The notes: a model not told the origin generated them from the sequence alone. Shown: positions 26,546-38,084, counted from the first letter of the stretch. The stretch is 64,000 bases of DNA from Rhipicephalus microplus (GCF_043290135.1 NC_134703.1:116305005-116369004), one strand, 5' to 3'. Numbers and translations are program-made.

Positions 26546-27959
26546 CGAGTGCGACAAAGAGTGTAATTGCGCTGGCCACTTGATTTCGCTCATAAGCACA
26601 AAATTATGAATAGCTTGATTCTGCTTTTTCATGATGCTAAGCACGCGTTGCTACTTTTACGAGTTCTAAGTTCATTCTAATTTATTCCACATTTAGTCTT
26701 TCAGAACTCACTTTGGACCTAAAATGAGCTATACCAGGATTCGAGCAAACAAGTTGGAAGCGTCGAAGAGAAAACCCGCACTGAACTTAGCCGGATGGCT
26801 GTTTCACACGTGTATACACCGCATCGAACTCCGAAATCACGATTTTCATGTTTCTCACCACGAACGTATTCGTAGTCTCAGCATTAGAGCATTAATAATG
26901 AGCCCATTCTACGGAGACGCACGCATTACTTTCAGTTAGGAGAAGGTTTGGCTGCAGTAGAGTTACTCCTGCGCTTTGAATGACCTTTTTCTTTAATACC
27001 TTCAAGAAGATAGGCAAATGTTTTTTTACGGGTAAACAAGGACAGATCACAGATGATGCAGGCTGTAACCTAATTTTAAGGAATGCTTTCGCCCAGCTGC
27101 TCTGAACATTCAGGCTCGGGCCTGAAAATTGCCCTTGTTCTCGACGTTCATGAATGCTTCAAAAAATTATTTTGAGTAATAAGTACAAAAAGCAAGGTAC
27201 TCAAGGTGTAGCTGAGAGTTACGCAACGCGTTTTAATATGACAGATTTCTTTATACTGAAAGTATCGTTTCGCTTAAAAACTAAATACGTTTTATAGGCT
27301 AATCTGACTCTAACGTATCAAACTCTCGTATAGGAAAAGAAGTGTAGGTTAAGAATGTAATGTGCGTATCCTTTGGTGCACACCCTCGAGCGAAGCAACG
27401 TTACTGTACCAATATCTCACGGAGCCTTCTGCGCTCAAAAGAAACAATTTTATTTGTAATTTATACAGGAGCCCTAAGCCACGAGTTTGATGTATAATAA
27501 CTTGCAAACTGTTTTATATAAATAAGTTTGGGCAGATGTAACATACCTGGTGAGTTGTTGTTATTTGAAGCATTTGAACGAAAGGTGCCTGTGTTGTAAT
27601 TTTTTTTATCGTTCAAGACATTACGAAGTGGAGCGAAATATCAGTATATACAAACGCAAAGACACACTTTAAACATTTTATTCTGTTTTATATAAACGTT
27701 TTCTCACACTTGCGCAACGATGCCATCAACAACATAGATATTTGCAACACCAGAACGGGTAAGCTGATATGAAACGCTGGTGGTCGCGAGCATGGTAGCT
27801 TTGGACACTGCAACATGAATTCACTTCAGCGCAGGAGCTTAGATACCATTGACGTTGACCAGACGTTGTATAATAGATTGTATCATAGGAGTGCTTACGT
27901 AATGTTTACAAAATTGGTTCGCCAGCAATGCCACCACATCGGACGTTTTACCAACATTA
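26546..27959. other. Unassigned AT-rich DNA
   Basis: No gene or repeat recognised. Confidence 0.45.
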
Positions 27960-27994
27960 GGGTCCATTTCAAAAAAGAGTCCCGTGGCCTGGCA

Positions 27995-28190
27995 TCGTAC
28001 TGAGACAAAAATACTTGATTGCCACGCAGAATGCGGGGGTTCAATTCCTGTGAGGGCCCCGACATTTACTCTTTGCATTCGACAGATCAACGCTGCAGAA
28101 TGCCATCTTTTTCTTAACGCTCATGCATTAAAATTGTCCGAACGTGTTGTCGTCGTTCCTTGGAAGATATAAACAGTCTGTCGCCTGTGG
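27995..28190 (+). mobile_element. tRNA-like promoter fragment, probable third SINE type
   Basis: ATGCGGGGGTTCAATTCCTG (about 28029) matches a tRNA B box, with a weak A-box-like TGGCATCGTACTG about 40 bases upstream. The following sequence (CCCCGACATTTACTCTTTGCATTC) differs from the two other SINE families here. No cloverleaf closes, so it is not called a tRNA gene. It may be the 5' part of another tRNA-derived SINE. Confidence 0.4.
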
Positions 28191-28560
28191 CACGTACCCG
28201 CATACCAGTGGGACGTAGGCGTCTCCGGGTATGGGCCATGCGTCTGGCGAAAAGGGTTTAAGAACGTACCCAACGAGGCCATGACATTATCTGTTGGTGT
28301 CATCGATTGGCTGATTCGGTGTGGCCGATGAACTCTCTGCCGGAGTACTCCACTCTGGCGGAAGGCAACTGGAGGTAATCTACCAGTAGAACAAACGCGC
28401 TCTCTATGTGGCAAATGGCCGGGTAAGAATGGGACGCGATAGCCGGGCCTCTCTTCTTGCGTGAGTGGGCACGCTGCACACCGCGACGATGCACTAGCAA
28501 AACGTGAGCTCCGACACGAGACGCAACTGACGCGACCGGCGACCGTTGACACGTCCAAGG
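28191..28560. repeat. GC-rich block sharing a cassette with the 36.4 kb insertion
   Basis: CTAGCAAAACGTGAGC near 28494 followed by GACGCGACCGGC near 28529 matches CTAGCAAAACGCGAGC near 36498 and GACGCGACCAGC near 36534, in the same orientation and spacing. The block is GC-rich in AT-rich surroundings. Open frames up to 148 codons on the minus strand have no recognisable domain. It is probably part of an unclassified repeat family. Confidence 0.45.
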
Positions 28561-28892
28561 TGGGCACCGTTTAAAGGCATGAGGCGGTTGCGACTTCCGG
28601 TCGATTCCGCCGATTTTTGCGTAAAGAAGTTGCTCCGTGGAGTGGATTTCACGGTGCTGCTCCAGATCTGCCAATGGAACGTAGAGGGAGCCCTATCAAT
28701 CAGCCATCGGAATAGACTTGCTCCACATTGAGCAGAAGAAAGTATTACCGGAAGTGCTTAGAATTTGCCAATGAATGACACCATTAGTTATTACCGGCGA
28801 GTCAATCGGCAAACCATCTTACTATCCCAGGCTGATTTCGCTTTACATTGAGTTAAAAGGTGATCATGCTAGCAACCCAGACATAGGCGGTT
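28561..28892. other. Unassigned DNA
   Basis: No gene or repeat recognised. Confidence 0.4.
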
Positions 28893-28898
28893 AGATAA

Positions 28899-28947
<49 letters not shown>

Positions 28948-28995
28948 ATATTCAAGTGCCTGCAATACGCAAATAAATGCTTCGCATTTAAAACA
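28893..28995. repeat. (GATA)n microsatellite with conserved 3' flank
   Basis: TAGA/GATA units run from 28893 to about 28948. After about 22 bases comes AATGCTTCGCATTTAAAA, which resembles AATTCTTCCCATTTAAAA following the larger GATA tract at 37.2-37.34 kb. The tract and flank therefore probably travel together as part of a repeat. Confidence 0.75.
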
Positions 28996-31953
28996 AATTA
29001 TAGTTCTTTGATGTTTCACCAGCTGCCTCATTTATTATTTTTGGCTGATCACGTGAGCCCTCGTCAATCACCCGATAATGATTATATCACTCAACTTCTG
29101 ATATTCTTTAATTTATTATCTCACTGTCTCGCACTTTCGTCATTGTCTTCGGTACGCGGTTTGTATACAGTGGTATCATGTAAAAATAATCACCCATAAA
29201 TATGAGTAAAAAACGGGTGAGTAAAGTGTACTAAGATTGATGTGGTGGGCACCGTTGTTTCTTGAAATGAAAATAGATGCATCAGATTCATGAGTATACG
29301 GCTGGCTTTGACAAAACACCTCTCATTAGTGGTCTGTGAGCCTACATAACGGCCCGTGAATTTTTTCAATATGATGGTGCTATTACGTGAATAGTTTTAA
29401 TGAGGGGGAAGTCGAGCACAATAAGTTTCAAGAAGGCATCGTTAGTGCGTGACTGGTTATTGCCGAGGATATTCGTACAAGAGGCCGAATTCTTTTAATG
29501 AAGGATGCACGAATTTCTACATTCAATTGCAAGTGTTTTTTTTTCCGGCTGGGGTTTTAAAAGAAAGCCTATTGGTAAAGCGATACGGCATCAATGCGAA
29601 CCTATTTGATGCTATAGTTAGAATGGGCACTGCAAGCTTTCCCCAGTGGAGTGTAGAACTTGTATGTGCTATGGGCTGCCCTAAAAGTGACGTCAAACCA
29701 GCCTTTTACTGTATACGTCGCTTACAAGCATTAGAAAAATGATAAGTTTTTGTTACAGGACAGCTTGTAAAAGCAATTAGCATTACTACCTTTTGTTTCA
29801 AATGTTTTAGTTCCACCGAACGTGCTTTTTTACCTGGTGAGCATGTTGTGTTTTAGCACGAGAAAAAAAATGATTTTAACGAATACTTCCTCATAAAAAC
29901 AGGTTTCCCAATTTTTTTCTGAAATTTTTGTTTACTATGAAGCAAAAACTTGTGTACCCTAGTGGAGTTGCACTTGCATGGCGGACAGCGTTGAAGAAAT
30001 TATCTTCAAACACGTTTATTTTCACTACACAAAATTTACATAGTTTTCAATAATAGTACGGCCTTCTTTGGCAACACTGTTTTATTTAAGGATTTTTAAA
30101 TGCAAGCTAACAAGAACTTAAGGTATGAAAATCTATTAATCCATTGGATGCATCAGTGACTCGCGAAAATTTCGGGGCGCTTGCAGCCATATCAAATGCT
30201 AGACATAAAGAATTGTAGAATTTTAGCTAAAAATACTAGAAAGCTAGTTTTTGCCTGTTGCATACTGTATTGAATGATGGTTACTTTTTAGTATATTAGG
30301 CGGCAGTCAACTTTAAGACAACCACAGATCAATCGCACTACATGACGTCTCAGTAGTGACTTTTTGTTACGGCTGGTATGTGGTGATCACTTATAGGCGC
30401 ATCACTTTTTCTCTCTTGCCTTCTTTTTCGTTATTTTCATCGTTCTCGCCCCTTGTCTGCGTAGGGTAGCGAACTGGGCAGAACACGGTGAACGCCATTT
30501 TATTTCCTTTGCTTCTGTGTATTTTGTCAACACGCGAAGGCACCCCAGAATTGCGCACCTCAATTCTCCATCACCATGACGTTGAAAAATATTTCATGAA
30601 CGCCGAACGAAGGCACCTCGTCAACACCGTCATTTCCGTTCTTGTTGCCAGAGGGAACGACAGTCGAGCAGGCATTCGCCATTAGCATTCTTTACGAGCG
30701 TTCTCGTATTCCTATCTGCGCACTCTTTCTTCGCCTTGACGTAGCTTGGTGATACGTCTTGGGTAGTATCTGTAACAAAGTAAGAAGGAACAAAATGGAA
30801 AGCCACTAATGGTTTCGCATTGCTTACTGTGCGGGGTAGATTTTTTCTCTGAAACAGCGTATTCGTAGGCTCATTTTCATTATCCGAAGAGGCAGGAGCT
30901 TTCTCACCCATCTGAAAACTCTTTTTTATAGTAGCAGGCGTGATAAAAGGAAAAGTGATGAAGATATATGCTTTGTTTTCGTTGGGCGAGTGCAGTAACG
31001 CCTTGAATTTGCATTGCTACGACATATAATGAGTGTCTTATACAGCTATGATGTACTGTGAGAGTTACTGTATATGCTACCTTTAGGAGTATATCCAGTA
31101 ACTGTAGTAGTACCTGTCTATAAATGCTCTCGGTGGTGTGCTAGCTTGCTATAACTGCGCTGATAATTCCGACTAAAGAGTTTTCTTCCGTGTTGCACAG
31201 AAATGCAATGCAGCCCGAAAAGTATTCGTATTTCTATACGTATATAAGTCAACAAATATGTTTGCCGTCTCAACAGCTACATATTGTGGAAGTGAGAGAA
31301 CGATGGATTTAGGTTAAAAAAATGTTCGAGAGGTGTGTTTGGGGGGTTGAAAAATATTAATAATAGTATTAACACATGTAGAGCTTCGCTTTAACATCAC
31401 ACATTACGAAGTAAATGGCTGCTTCTCGTAAAATTGGCACTTATGCGTTTGAAACAGTAAATTAAAAATCAGCAAGTTTTTTTTTTCAGAAGTACGAAAT
31501 ATGAAGAGCTTTTTCTATAAATGTATAAGTTTAGCGGCTTATGAAACATTGGAAATACAGCGGCATCTGCAATGTCTGAGTTATGCGCTATCTTTTCAAA
31601 AATTGCTTGCATCATCCCTGGGCAAACGTCAACTATAATTCCGATTGTTGTGAAGCCTTCAATATTGTGCAAGAATAGCCCAATAAATACGCTTATACTA
31701 GAAGCTAAATAAATAATCAAATAGTTACTGAATACATATAAGCGTAATGCAGGTCAACGTGATCCAAGTGCTTATCAGTGTGAGAGTAACAAATGCTGAA
31801 GTACTGTCTTCGATTTAAAAAGAAAACACATGGTTGATTCCTCTGTAATCAGACTTAGTATGAAACAAAAGTAAAGTGTGTCCTTACAGATGTACTTGAG
31901 TGCTTACTGGACGTTGATGTAAGAGAGCTGATGCATTGTCCATTGGTGTTGGC

Positions 31954-31955
<2 letters not shown>
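28996..31955. other. Unassigned DNA
   Basis: No supported gene over about 3 kb. The open frame at 29449-29742 (97 codons, plus strand) is of mixed composition with no family resemblance and is noted without a call. Confidence 0.45.
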
Positions 31956-32028
<73 letters not shown>

Positions 32029-32030
32029 TA
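31956..32030. repeat. (AT)n microsatellite
   Basis: About 37 AT dinucleotides, with one ACAT interruption near the right end. Confidence 0.95.
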
Positions 32031-32385
32031 GCACCGCTTAAAGTGGATACACTTACGTGGGCGCTTGGTGCTCTATAAATAACCTTGATGAACAGTTATT
32101 AAATAAATCGTTGTGGTAGCCGCGGTCATTAACGATGAGGACGTAATCAGAGAAAGAAGTTGGACAGTGAGAAGAGCTAAACTTATTGATGGAGAACTTA
32201 GACTAAGGTGACCATCCAGCAGCATGTTAGTTAATCAACACTGTGGCGGCACCAGAGGGACACGCAACGCCCTTGTACCTTCTAGCTCGACCTTAAGCGT
32301 TTTCGGGGCAAGCATAAGCGAGCAACGTGGTGTTATAGAGAAGCGAAGCAGCAGTAAGTCACAGATTTATCAACGTGGTTTGTGA

Positions 32386-32510
32386 GCTAGTTTCGCAGAA
32401 ATTCAGGCGTTGACGTCGTTAGTTGAGAGCGAAAAATAATCTTATGCGTGACCGGAAAAGTGAGAACGATCGAAATATTATCAATAAGAAGAAAAAGTGG
32501 CAGATGCCAC
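32386..32510 (-). mobile_element. Second SINE family: headless body fragment
   Basis: The body matches the SINE at 38,085-38,305: GAGCGAAAAAT, ATCTTATGCGTGACC and GAGAACG occur in the same order and spacing. The tRNA-like head found at 38.2 kb is absent, and an unrelated stretch follows. Either a truncated copy or recombination is possible. Confidence 0.65.
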
Positions 32511-33538
32511 GTAGAGTGGGTATCGATGATATGCGAAGCACGAATGAGGAAGGTTGATATGTCCCTTTCAAATCAGCACAACAATGCAAGGTGGACGTAA
32601 CTTATGCTTTACACAATTATAATGTCATGATTATCATTAGAGGCCGGAGGTTTAGGCACTAAAAACTGTGTTTTAGGCGCCAAAGACAGGCAAGCAAAAC
32701 ACCACTTTATGTCCTCAGAATCATAATTATAGGCGCAATAAATTTCTACAAAAATTTAAATATCCCAAAACAACGACGTCGGTGACTTGTATCTACAGCA
32801 AAAAAAAAAATGATATTGAAGATAGCAGAAAGGTACCAAATATTAAACATAGGCATGCATTTTTCGCGCGATTCCCAGTATATGGTCTTTCGTTTTATAT
32901 TCTAGCATTGTGCGCCAAGTGTCCGCCATTCAATTAACACTCTGATTGGTCTCTTTCGTTTTGTTGTGGCTGGGAAGGGCAGCGCAGAAGCAGATAACCA
33001 GAGCACTGATACCCCAGAAAAGAGGCATGGTAGGACTAATCGCGCAGCACCAATTTCTCCCCTATCGGTGAACACCTTGAAGGGACCCTCACTAGGCTTG
33101 AGCATTTCGAGCTGACAAGCGTAATAGTGCACTGGGCACTCCGGATCATTCCTGTCAAGATTTTCAAAATTACATATCACGGAAAAACGCTCAATCTCTA
33201 AAGAATGCCACTTGCCCTTCTCACGGGCATGCACCCCAAGATCTAGGGAGTGACGTACAGCAAGGACTGGTCCTGTTTTTACGTCGCTCCTTTACGTTGA
33301 CATTGGTGGGCTCACGTCGCATACTGCACGCTCTTCATTAGAACTTCATTAAATGCTAACTGTATCTATATAAACGGACGAAAAATGTTCCGTCTCCTGC
33401 ATATATCATGCATTATAAACTGTCCCTCATTAAGAGTGTTGCACTTGACATTATTCTACTTGGCATGTGCAGTTTGTGCGTTCTATTGTGTAGCATGAAT
33501 AAGGAGTACTTTGATTTAGGGAAGCTGCTTCATATCGC
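32511..33538. other. Unassigned DNA
   Basis: No gene recognised. Short TAGGCAC/TAGGCGC motifs near 32657-32735 resemble those at 35.72-35.79 kb but are too weak to name a family. Confidence 0.4.
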
Positions 33539-33634
33539 TTTGAAAGGGAAGCGCAACGATAAAGGAAAAAGAAAAACAGCACTCTTTGTCTCTATGTCTT
33601 TCTTTTCCCCTTGTCTTCGCACTGCCCTTTCAAA
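33539..33634. repeat. Fold-back with about 40 bp purine/pyrimidine-rich arms
   Basis: The left arm (33539-33578) and the reverse complement of the right arm (33595-33634) share TTTGAAAGGG...AAGA...GGAAAAAGAAA with about 80% identity and a 16-base loop. The right side has the TGTCTTT/AGAGACAAAGA vocabulary also seen in the fold-back at 52.02 kb, which suggests a common family. Confidence 0.6.
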
Positions 33635-33762
33635 ATCAGTATAATGAATGAAAGCTGAGAAAAATAATAAAACACGCAAACATATTCTGAGCTGGTTATT
33701 GTTTTTATTTTTGGTTTGAATAGCCTCGAGATGCTATCCCCTAATCGGCCGTCGTTTAGCGT

Positions 33763-33989
33763 CCGCCTCGGTGGACCAGCCGCTATAGGGTGCTGCGCTG
33801 CTGATACTAATGCCACGGGTTTGATTCCGGCCGTGGCGGTCACGTCTAGATGGAGGCGAAAAGGTAGATGCCCTTGTACTGTGCAATGTCAGCGCACAAT
33901 AAAGAACAACAGTTGGTCAAAATTTGCGGAGACCTCCACTACGGCGCCCCTCATATTCATATCGTGTTTTTTTACGTAAAACCACACAT
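33763..33989 (+). mobile_element. Ruka-like SINE, degenerate, plus strand
   Basis: The head starts with CCGCCTCGGTGG and carries a B box ACGGGTTTGATTCCGG near 33817. It continues with TAGATGGAGGCGAAA, GCGCACAATAAAGAACAAC, and CTCCACTACGGCGCCCCTCA, then TCATATTCATATCG. Every block corresponds in order to the reverse complement of 60,767-61,005. It is diverged but nearly full-length. A CTA trinucleotide run follows. Confidence 0.8.
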
Positions 33990-33996
33990 GACGTTA

Positions 33997-34062
33997 CTGC
34001 TACTACTGCTATATACTACTACTACTACTAATACTACTACGACTACGACTACTACTACCACA
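33997..34062. repeat. Imperfect (CTA)n microsatellite
   Basis: CTA/CGA triplets run for about 65 bases directly after the SINE 3' end, possibly expanded from the element tail. Confidence 0.85.
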
Positions 34063-34711
34063 TTTCGCTTGCGTTCGTCTTTTCGTCGTTCCTGCATCGT
34101 GCATTCGTCAACCCTCACAACGCTTAGCTTGTGTTTGCTGCGTCGTTTCTGACCGCCGTTTTAGCTGAGTGACGTGGTGTATCACGGTCACAATACATGA
34201 TCTTTGCCAGCCTCTCCTAAAGAACATGCATTGACTGATCCATCCCACAGAATCTGGTAACACACAACAGAGAGCGCCGAATCCACACAACATCGATGGC
34301 GTGCGCGCAGGAGTAAGGCTGGGGCACGCCATGCACGCGTGACCTTGCTTACGCATGTTGTTATTGGTGCGTATGCGTCATGCGCTTCTCCAGTCCCGAT
34401 ACCGAAGAAAACAGGAAAGGAATAAGGCTCACGATGACTACATGGGACGAGAGGCAAGCTTGCTTTTTCGCATTATGCTGTGGTGGCTCGTTTGAACCAA
34501 TTTGAAAAATCATCAAGGTAGAACGCTTTTCATTGGGCACGCAAGGACTTCTAGTGTCTAAGTGCCACTTATTATGTCACCTAGACGTAGACGCTTAAGA
34601 AGTAATTACAAACAGAACAAAAGCCGCGTGCACATCACATTTTTTGCCTGAAGGCGCTGAAGCAGATAGACGGGATGCAATGTCAAAGAAAACACGCATT
34701 CATTGACACAG
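34063..34711. other. Unassigned DNA
   Basis: No gene or repeat recognised. Confidence 0.4.
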
Positions 34712-34829
34712 CACACTTTGTTCTGTTTAAAAGCCATTTCATTCTGTCATGAAACTAACAAAAAACGAAACACACTTTGTTCTATTTTTAAGCCATTTCA
34801 TTCTGTCATGAAACTAACAAAAAACGAAT
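34712..34829. repeat. Tandem duplication, 59 bp period, two copies
   Basis: CACACTTTGTTCT (34712 and 34771) begins two near-identical units, each containing AAGCCATTTCATTCTGTCAT and GAAACTAACAAAAAACGAA. Only a few substitutions in the T-rich centre separate them, so the duplication is recent. Confidence 0.9.
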
Positions 34830-35887
34830 TACTAGAAAAATATATCTCATACGACATTCCGAAATCTTAATTACCATTGCGCGAAAAGGACTGTTTAGGT
34901 ACCTTCATTTTCTAATGTGAGTTTAGCTTGAAATGCTTGGCATAGGAGTTTCAACCGCAGTCTAATTCGACGCGATGATAGTAATTGTCATCCCAGTTAT
35001 TTTTTATATTGTTACAGTTGTCATTTTTGAGTAATGGCTTAGGGTAAACATTGAAGCGCTGTTCTGTATTTTTTCATGTTTGTCAGTTGGAGGCATATGA
35101 CAAGGTATCTAGTACGAAACAAGCATATTCAAGCATACGGTGAATGTATACTGAATACACTGTTGATTATAAGCATGCCGGCGCCTGTCTCAGGCTTCGC
35201 CGTATATTGTATAACGATTTGGCGACCTTCGCTACCACTGGATTAACAAAAGCATTCCATGAGTGGCCCTCCATGGTTTTTCATTCGTTCTCTAGCTACT
35301 CGCGGCTGCTCAGAAGAACCTGCTCTTCCTTTCCCCCCGCAACAACAGCTTTTAAGAGGGGGGGGGGAGATCTTCAGTTCCTTCAGGGCACTGGACAGCA
35401 ATTTGTAGAAGGTGGTTGCCACGTCCTCGGCCATAGAAGAGTTACTTTTATTTTCTTACCCCATCTTTAATTCTCTCTCATCCTTCCCCTACAGACGCTG
35501 AGACATTCTTCCATTTAGGGCTGCAGAAATAGCGTCTTTTGCCCTCCTCATGTTCCTCCTCCAATCGCTCGCAGCATGTCAGCTTTGCCTTCATTGAGCT
35601 TTATAGTGTTTGGAAATATCAATGCTGCCTTTTTCACATGAATAACGGTTTCACATCACGCTCGAAAACAAAATTTGGGCTTGCATTGCCCTGATATACG
35701 CGCTCATTTCAAAATTAGACATTTATAGGCACTTATAAGCACTTAGGCCCGAACACCCAAAATAGGCATTTGTAGGCACTATAAAAACACCATAAAAGCC
35801 CTTCTTAACCTCTAATTTATGCTCATATATCAAAACGGCACCATAGGAATGCAAAGAACAAAATAGGCATTTGCCTATTACTCGGTC
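34830..35887. other. Unassigned DNA
   Basis: No gene recognised. A G-run (35358-35367) and several TAGGCAC/TAGGCAT motifs (35.73-35.87 kb) precede the satellite array. Confidence 0.4.
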
Positions 35888-37165
35888 TCTAATTATCATG
35901 TTTGAACGTGTTATTTACCTTCATCATCTATTCACGTCCCCCGATACCAAATTTGGCATATGTGGAGCAAGCGCAACGGCAGCTCGCGCTCTTTGAGCGT
36001 AGGATGTAGTCATGCTTTACATGACATGCATATCATCATTATCATGTTTGTACCTGTCATTTACATTCGTCGTCCATTCACATCACCTACGACCAAATGT
36101 GGTATAAGTGGCACTAGTGTAACGGCCGTGAGCACGCTATGAGCGTAGGACGTAGTCGTGCTTTACTTGACAAGCATAATATGATTATCATGTTTGAACG
36201 TGTCGTTCACTTTCGTTGTCTATTGACGTCACCTGATACCCAGTTTGGTATATGTGGAGCTAGCGAAACGGCCGTGAGGGAATCATGAGCGTGGTATGTT
36301 GTCATGTTATTACATGGCACGCGTGTCATGATTATCATGCTTGCACCATTCAGAAGCCTTCGTCACCCATTGACGTCACCTAACACCAAAATTGGTACAT
36401 GTCGAGCTAGCTAAACGGCCGCGAGTGCAGTATAAAGGGCCCAATATAACCCGAAGTAACGTTGACGCGTGCGCACTCTCGACGCAGCGACACTACGCTA
36501 GCAAAACGCGAGCGTCTGACGCCAGGCGCGATCGACGCGACCAGCATGCGTTGGAGTGGCCCGGCGACAACCGGCGCGAAATGCGACATGCTGAATTTCG
36601 TTGCCCAGCTCTACCAAGACAGCACTGCTATAGCACTGCGTCTGCCTCTCTTCGTAATGGAAGGACCCTGGGCACGCTCAAACGCGCATGCGTAAAAGCA
36701 ACGCAGTGCGGCGCGCGCCTGCGAGTGTATGGCAGGCAGATCGGCGTCTGGCGTGGCATCGCCGGCGTGACGCGACAAAAGGAACGCCAGCGCGCACGCG
36801 CACTGGGTCTCGTCGATGTATATTGACGTCTTGAGTGTGGCATGTTGTCATGTTCTTATATGACACGCATCTCATGATCACTATGTTTACACGTTACATG
36901 CCTCCGTCATCTATTCACATTACGTAATACCAAATTTGGCATATTTGAAGCTAGCGAAATGGCCGCGAGCGCGTCGTGAGTGTGGCGTGTAGTCATGTTG
37001 TTACGTGACACGCATGTCATGATTATCATGTTTGCACCAGTCACATACCTTGTTGTTACATGACACGCATGTCATGATTTTCATGTTATGACTAGTCACT
37101 TATGCTCGTCATACAGTCGTGTTATGACATACCAAGTTTGGTACGGATACCATTATTGAAACGGC
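35888..37165. repeat. Satellite-like tandem array, about 147 bp monomer
   Basis: A CCAAATTTGG-like landmark occurs at 35947, 36093, 36239 and 36386 (spacing 146, 146, 147), again at 36930, and at 37132. Each is followed by GGTATATGTGGAGCTAGCGA-like and AACGGCCG-like blocks and preceded by ATTATCATGTTT and a TTCACRTCAC-like block. The 544-base gap is one monomer plus an insertion of about 396 bp. The 202-base gap is one monomer plus a 55 bp local duplication. Monomers are clearly diverged, so the array is not freshly homogenised. Confidence 0.88.
36434..36829. mobile_element. GC/CpG-rich insertion inside the satellite array
   Basis: About 396 bp of CpG-rich sequence interrupts one monomer between GCAGTATAA (about 36430) and TTGAGTGTGG (about 36831). 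CAATATA near the left end and TATATTG near the right end are inverted, a weak terminal inverted repeat. One part (CTAGCAAAACGCGAGC...GACGCGACCAGC) is shared with 28.5 kb. The overlapping open frames (up to 144 codons) are low-information by-products of CpG richness. It is an unclassified mobile or repeated sequence. Confidence 0.55.
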
Positions 37166-37189
37166 CAGGAGAGCTGAAAGTTGTAAGCG

Positions 37190-37197
37190 GACGGACG

Positions 37198-37228
<31 letters not shown>

Positions 37229-37240
37229 ATACAGACAGAC

Positions 37241-37337
<97 letters not shown>
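37190..37337. repeat. Compound (GGAC)n-(AGAC)n-(GATA)n microsatellite
   Basis: GGAC units grade into AGAC and then about 26 GATA units. It directly abuts the end of the satellite array. Poly-SIYL-type frames across it are artefacts. Confidence 0.95.
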
Positions 37338-37338
<1 letters not shown>

Positions 37339-37354
37339 GCTCAAAGTCGCTGAA

Positions 37355-37495
37355 GTTCTCTAAGAAATTCTTCCCATTTAAAATCCTCAGAACAGAGAGG
37401 GGATCGAACCGTGGTTGTTTGGGACCGAGGGCAGATAGAACCCGGGTAGCTTGCATGAAAAGCGGATGTTTCACCACGCGGCCCCGCGTCTGCTT
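37355..37495 (-). mobile_element. tRNA-derived SINE head (second family)
   Basis: On the minus strand, GGGGCCGCGTGGTGAAACAT, CGCTTTTCATGCAAGC and CGGTTCGATCCCC (about 37393) give a tRNA-like 5' half with A and B boxes, like the head at 38.2-38.3 kb. The family body is not present downstream. ATTTAAAATGGG-type and GATA sequence follows instead. It is either a chimeric or a truncated copy. Confidence 0.6.
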
Positions 37496-38084
37496 GCAAA
37501 CTTGTGGCAGTTAAAGTGGGGCGTAAGAATGAGCACTTCTTAAGTAAACGAGATGATCAGAATAGATCCTGTTAAAACGATCGAGACCAGGGAAAACGGT
37601 TTATTAGAAAAAGTGAAGTAGCACGCACTCGCTGCAGGCAGTAGTCTTCTTTCTCCTTCTGATTTTGATGATGATATTTTATAGGACCTGAGGCATGTCG
37701 CAAGGCACTTCGGTAGAGTGCGTAAAAGCATGTTTGTGATATTAAAATGCATTTGTTTTTATTTAGAGTCGGTGGCTATTAGCGTATATATATATGCTAA
37801 ATTGTGTTTCCTGATAAAACACTTTGAGACGATCCTCAGTACGCATGTTAATAAAGAAAGTTGTTTATTTTAGCTTCTGTTTGTATATTGTCATTGGAAC
37901 GATGGCAAAATAACGTCGGGTTGAGGAAGAAAGAGCAAGTGCTTTGCTCGTCGCTTTTGTGTGTGTTTGTTGATTTCAAAAATGTCGATGTCAAAGAGAT
38001 ATTTTACAGTAATGTAAGACACGCGAGATTTACCAAGCATAAGAAAAATTATGCCCTCTAAAATGTTATTCCGAAATCACTTTT
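37496..38084. other. Unassigned AT-rich DNA
   Basis: No gene or repeat recognised. Confidence 0.4.

Noticed and set aside
28121..28674. Two overlapping minus-strand frames (148 and 124 codons)
   Set aside because: GC-rich block with part shared at 36.5 kb, so more likely repeat than gene; no recognisable domain.
36392..36843. Overlapping frames up to 144 codons in the CpG-rich insertion
   Set aside because: Open frames occur on both strands because CpG-rich DNA lacks stop codons; Arg/Ala-rich output shows no domain.
35888..37165. CRISPR-like regular repeats
   Set aside because: Units are contiguous 147 bp diverged monomers without conserved short repeats and unique spacers; context is eukaryotic.
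37109..37477. Minus-strand open frame with Leu/Ser/Ile/Tyr repeats
   Set aside because: Artefact of the GATA/AGAC/GGAC microsatellite.
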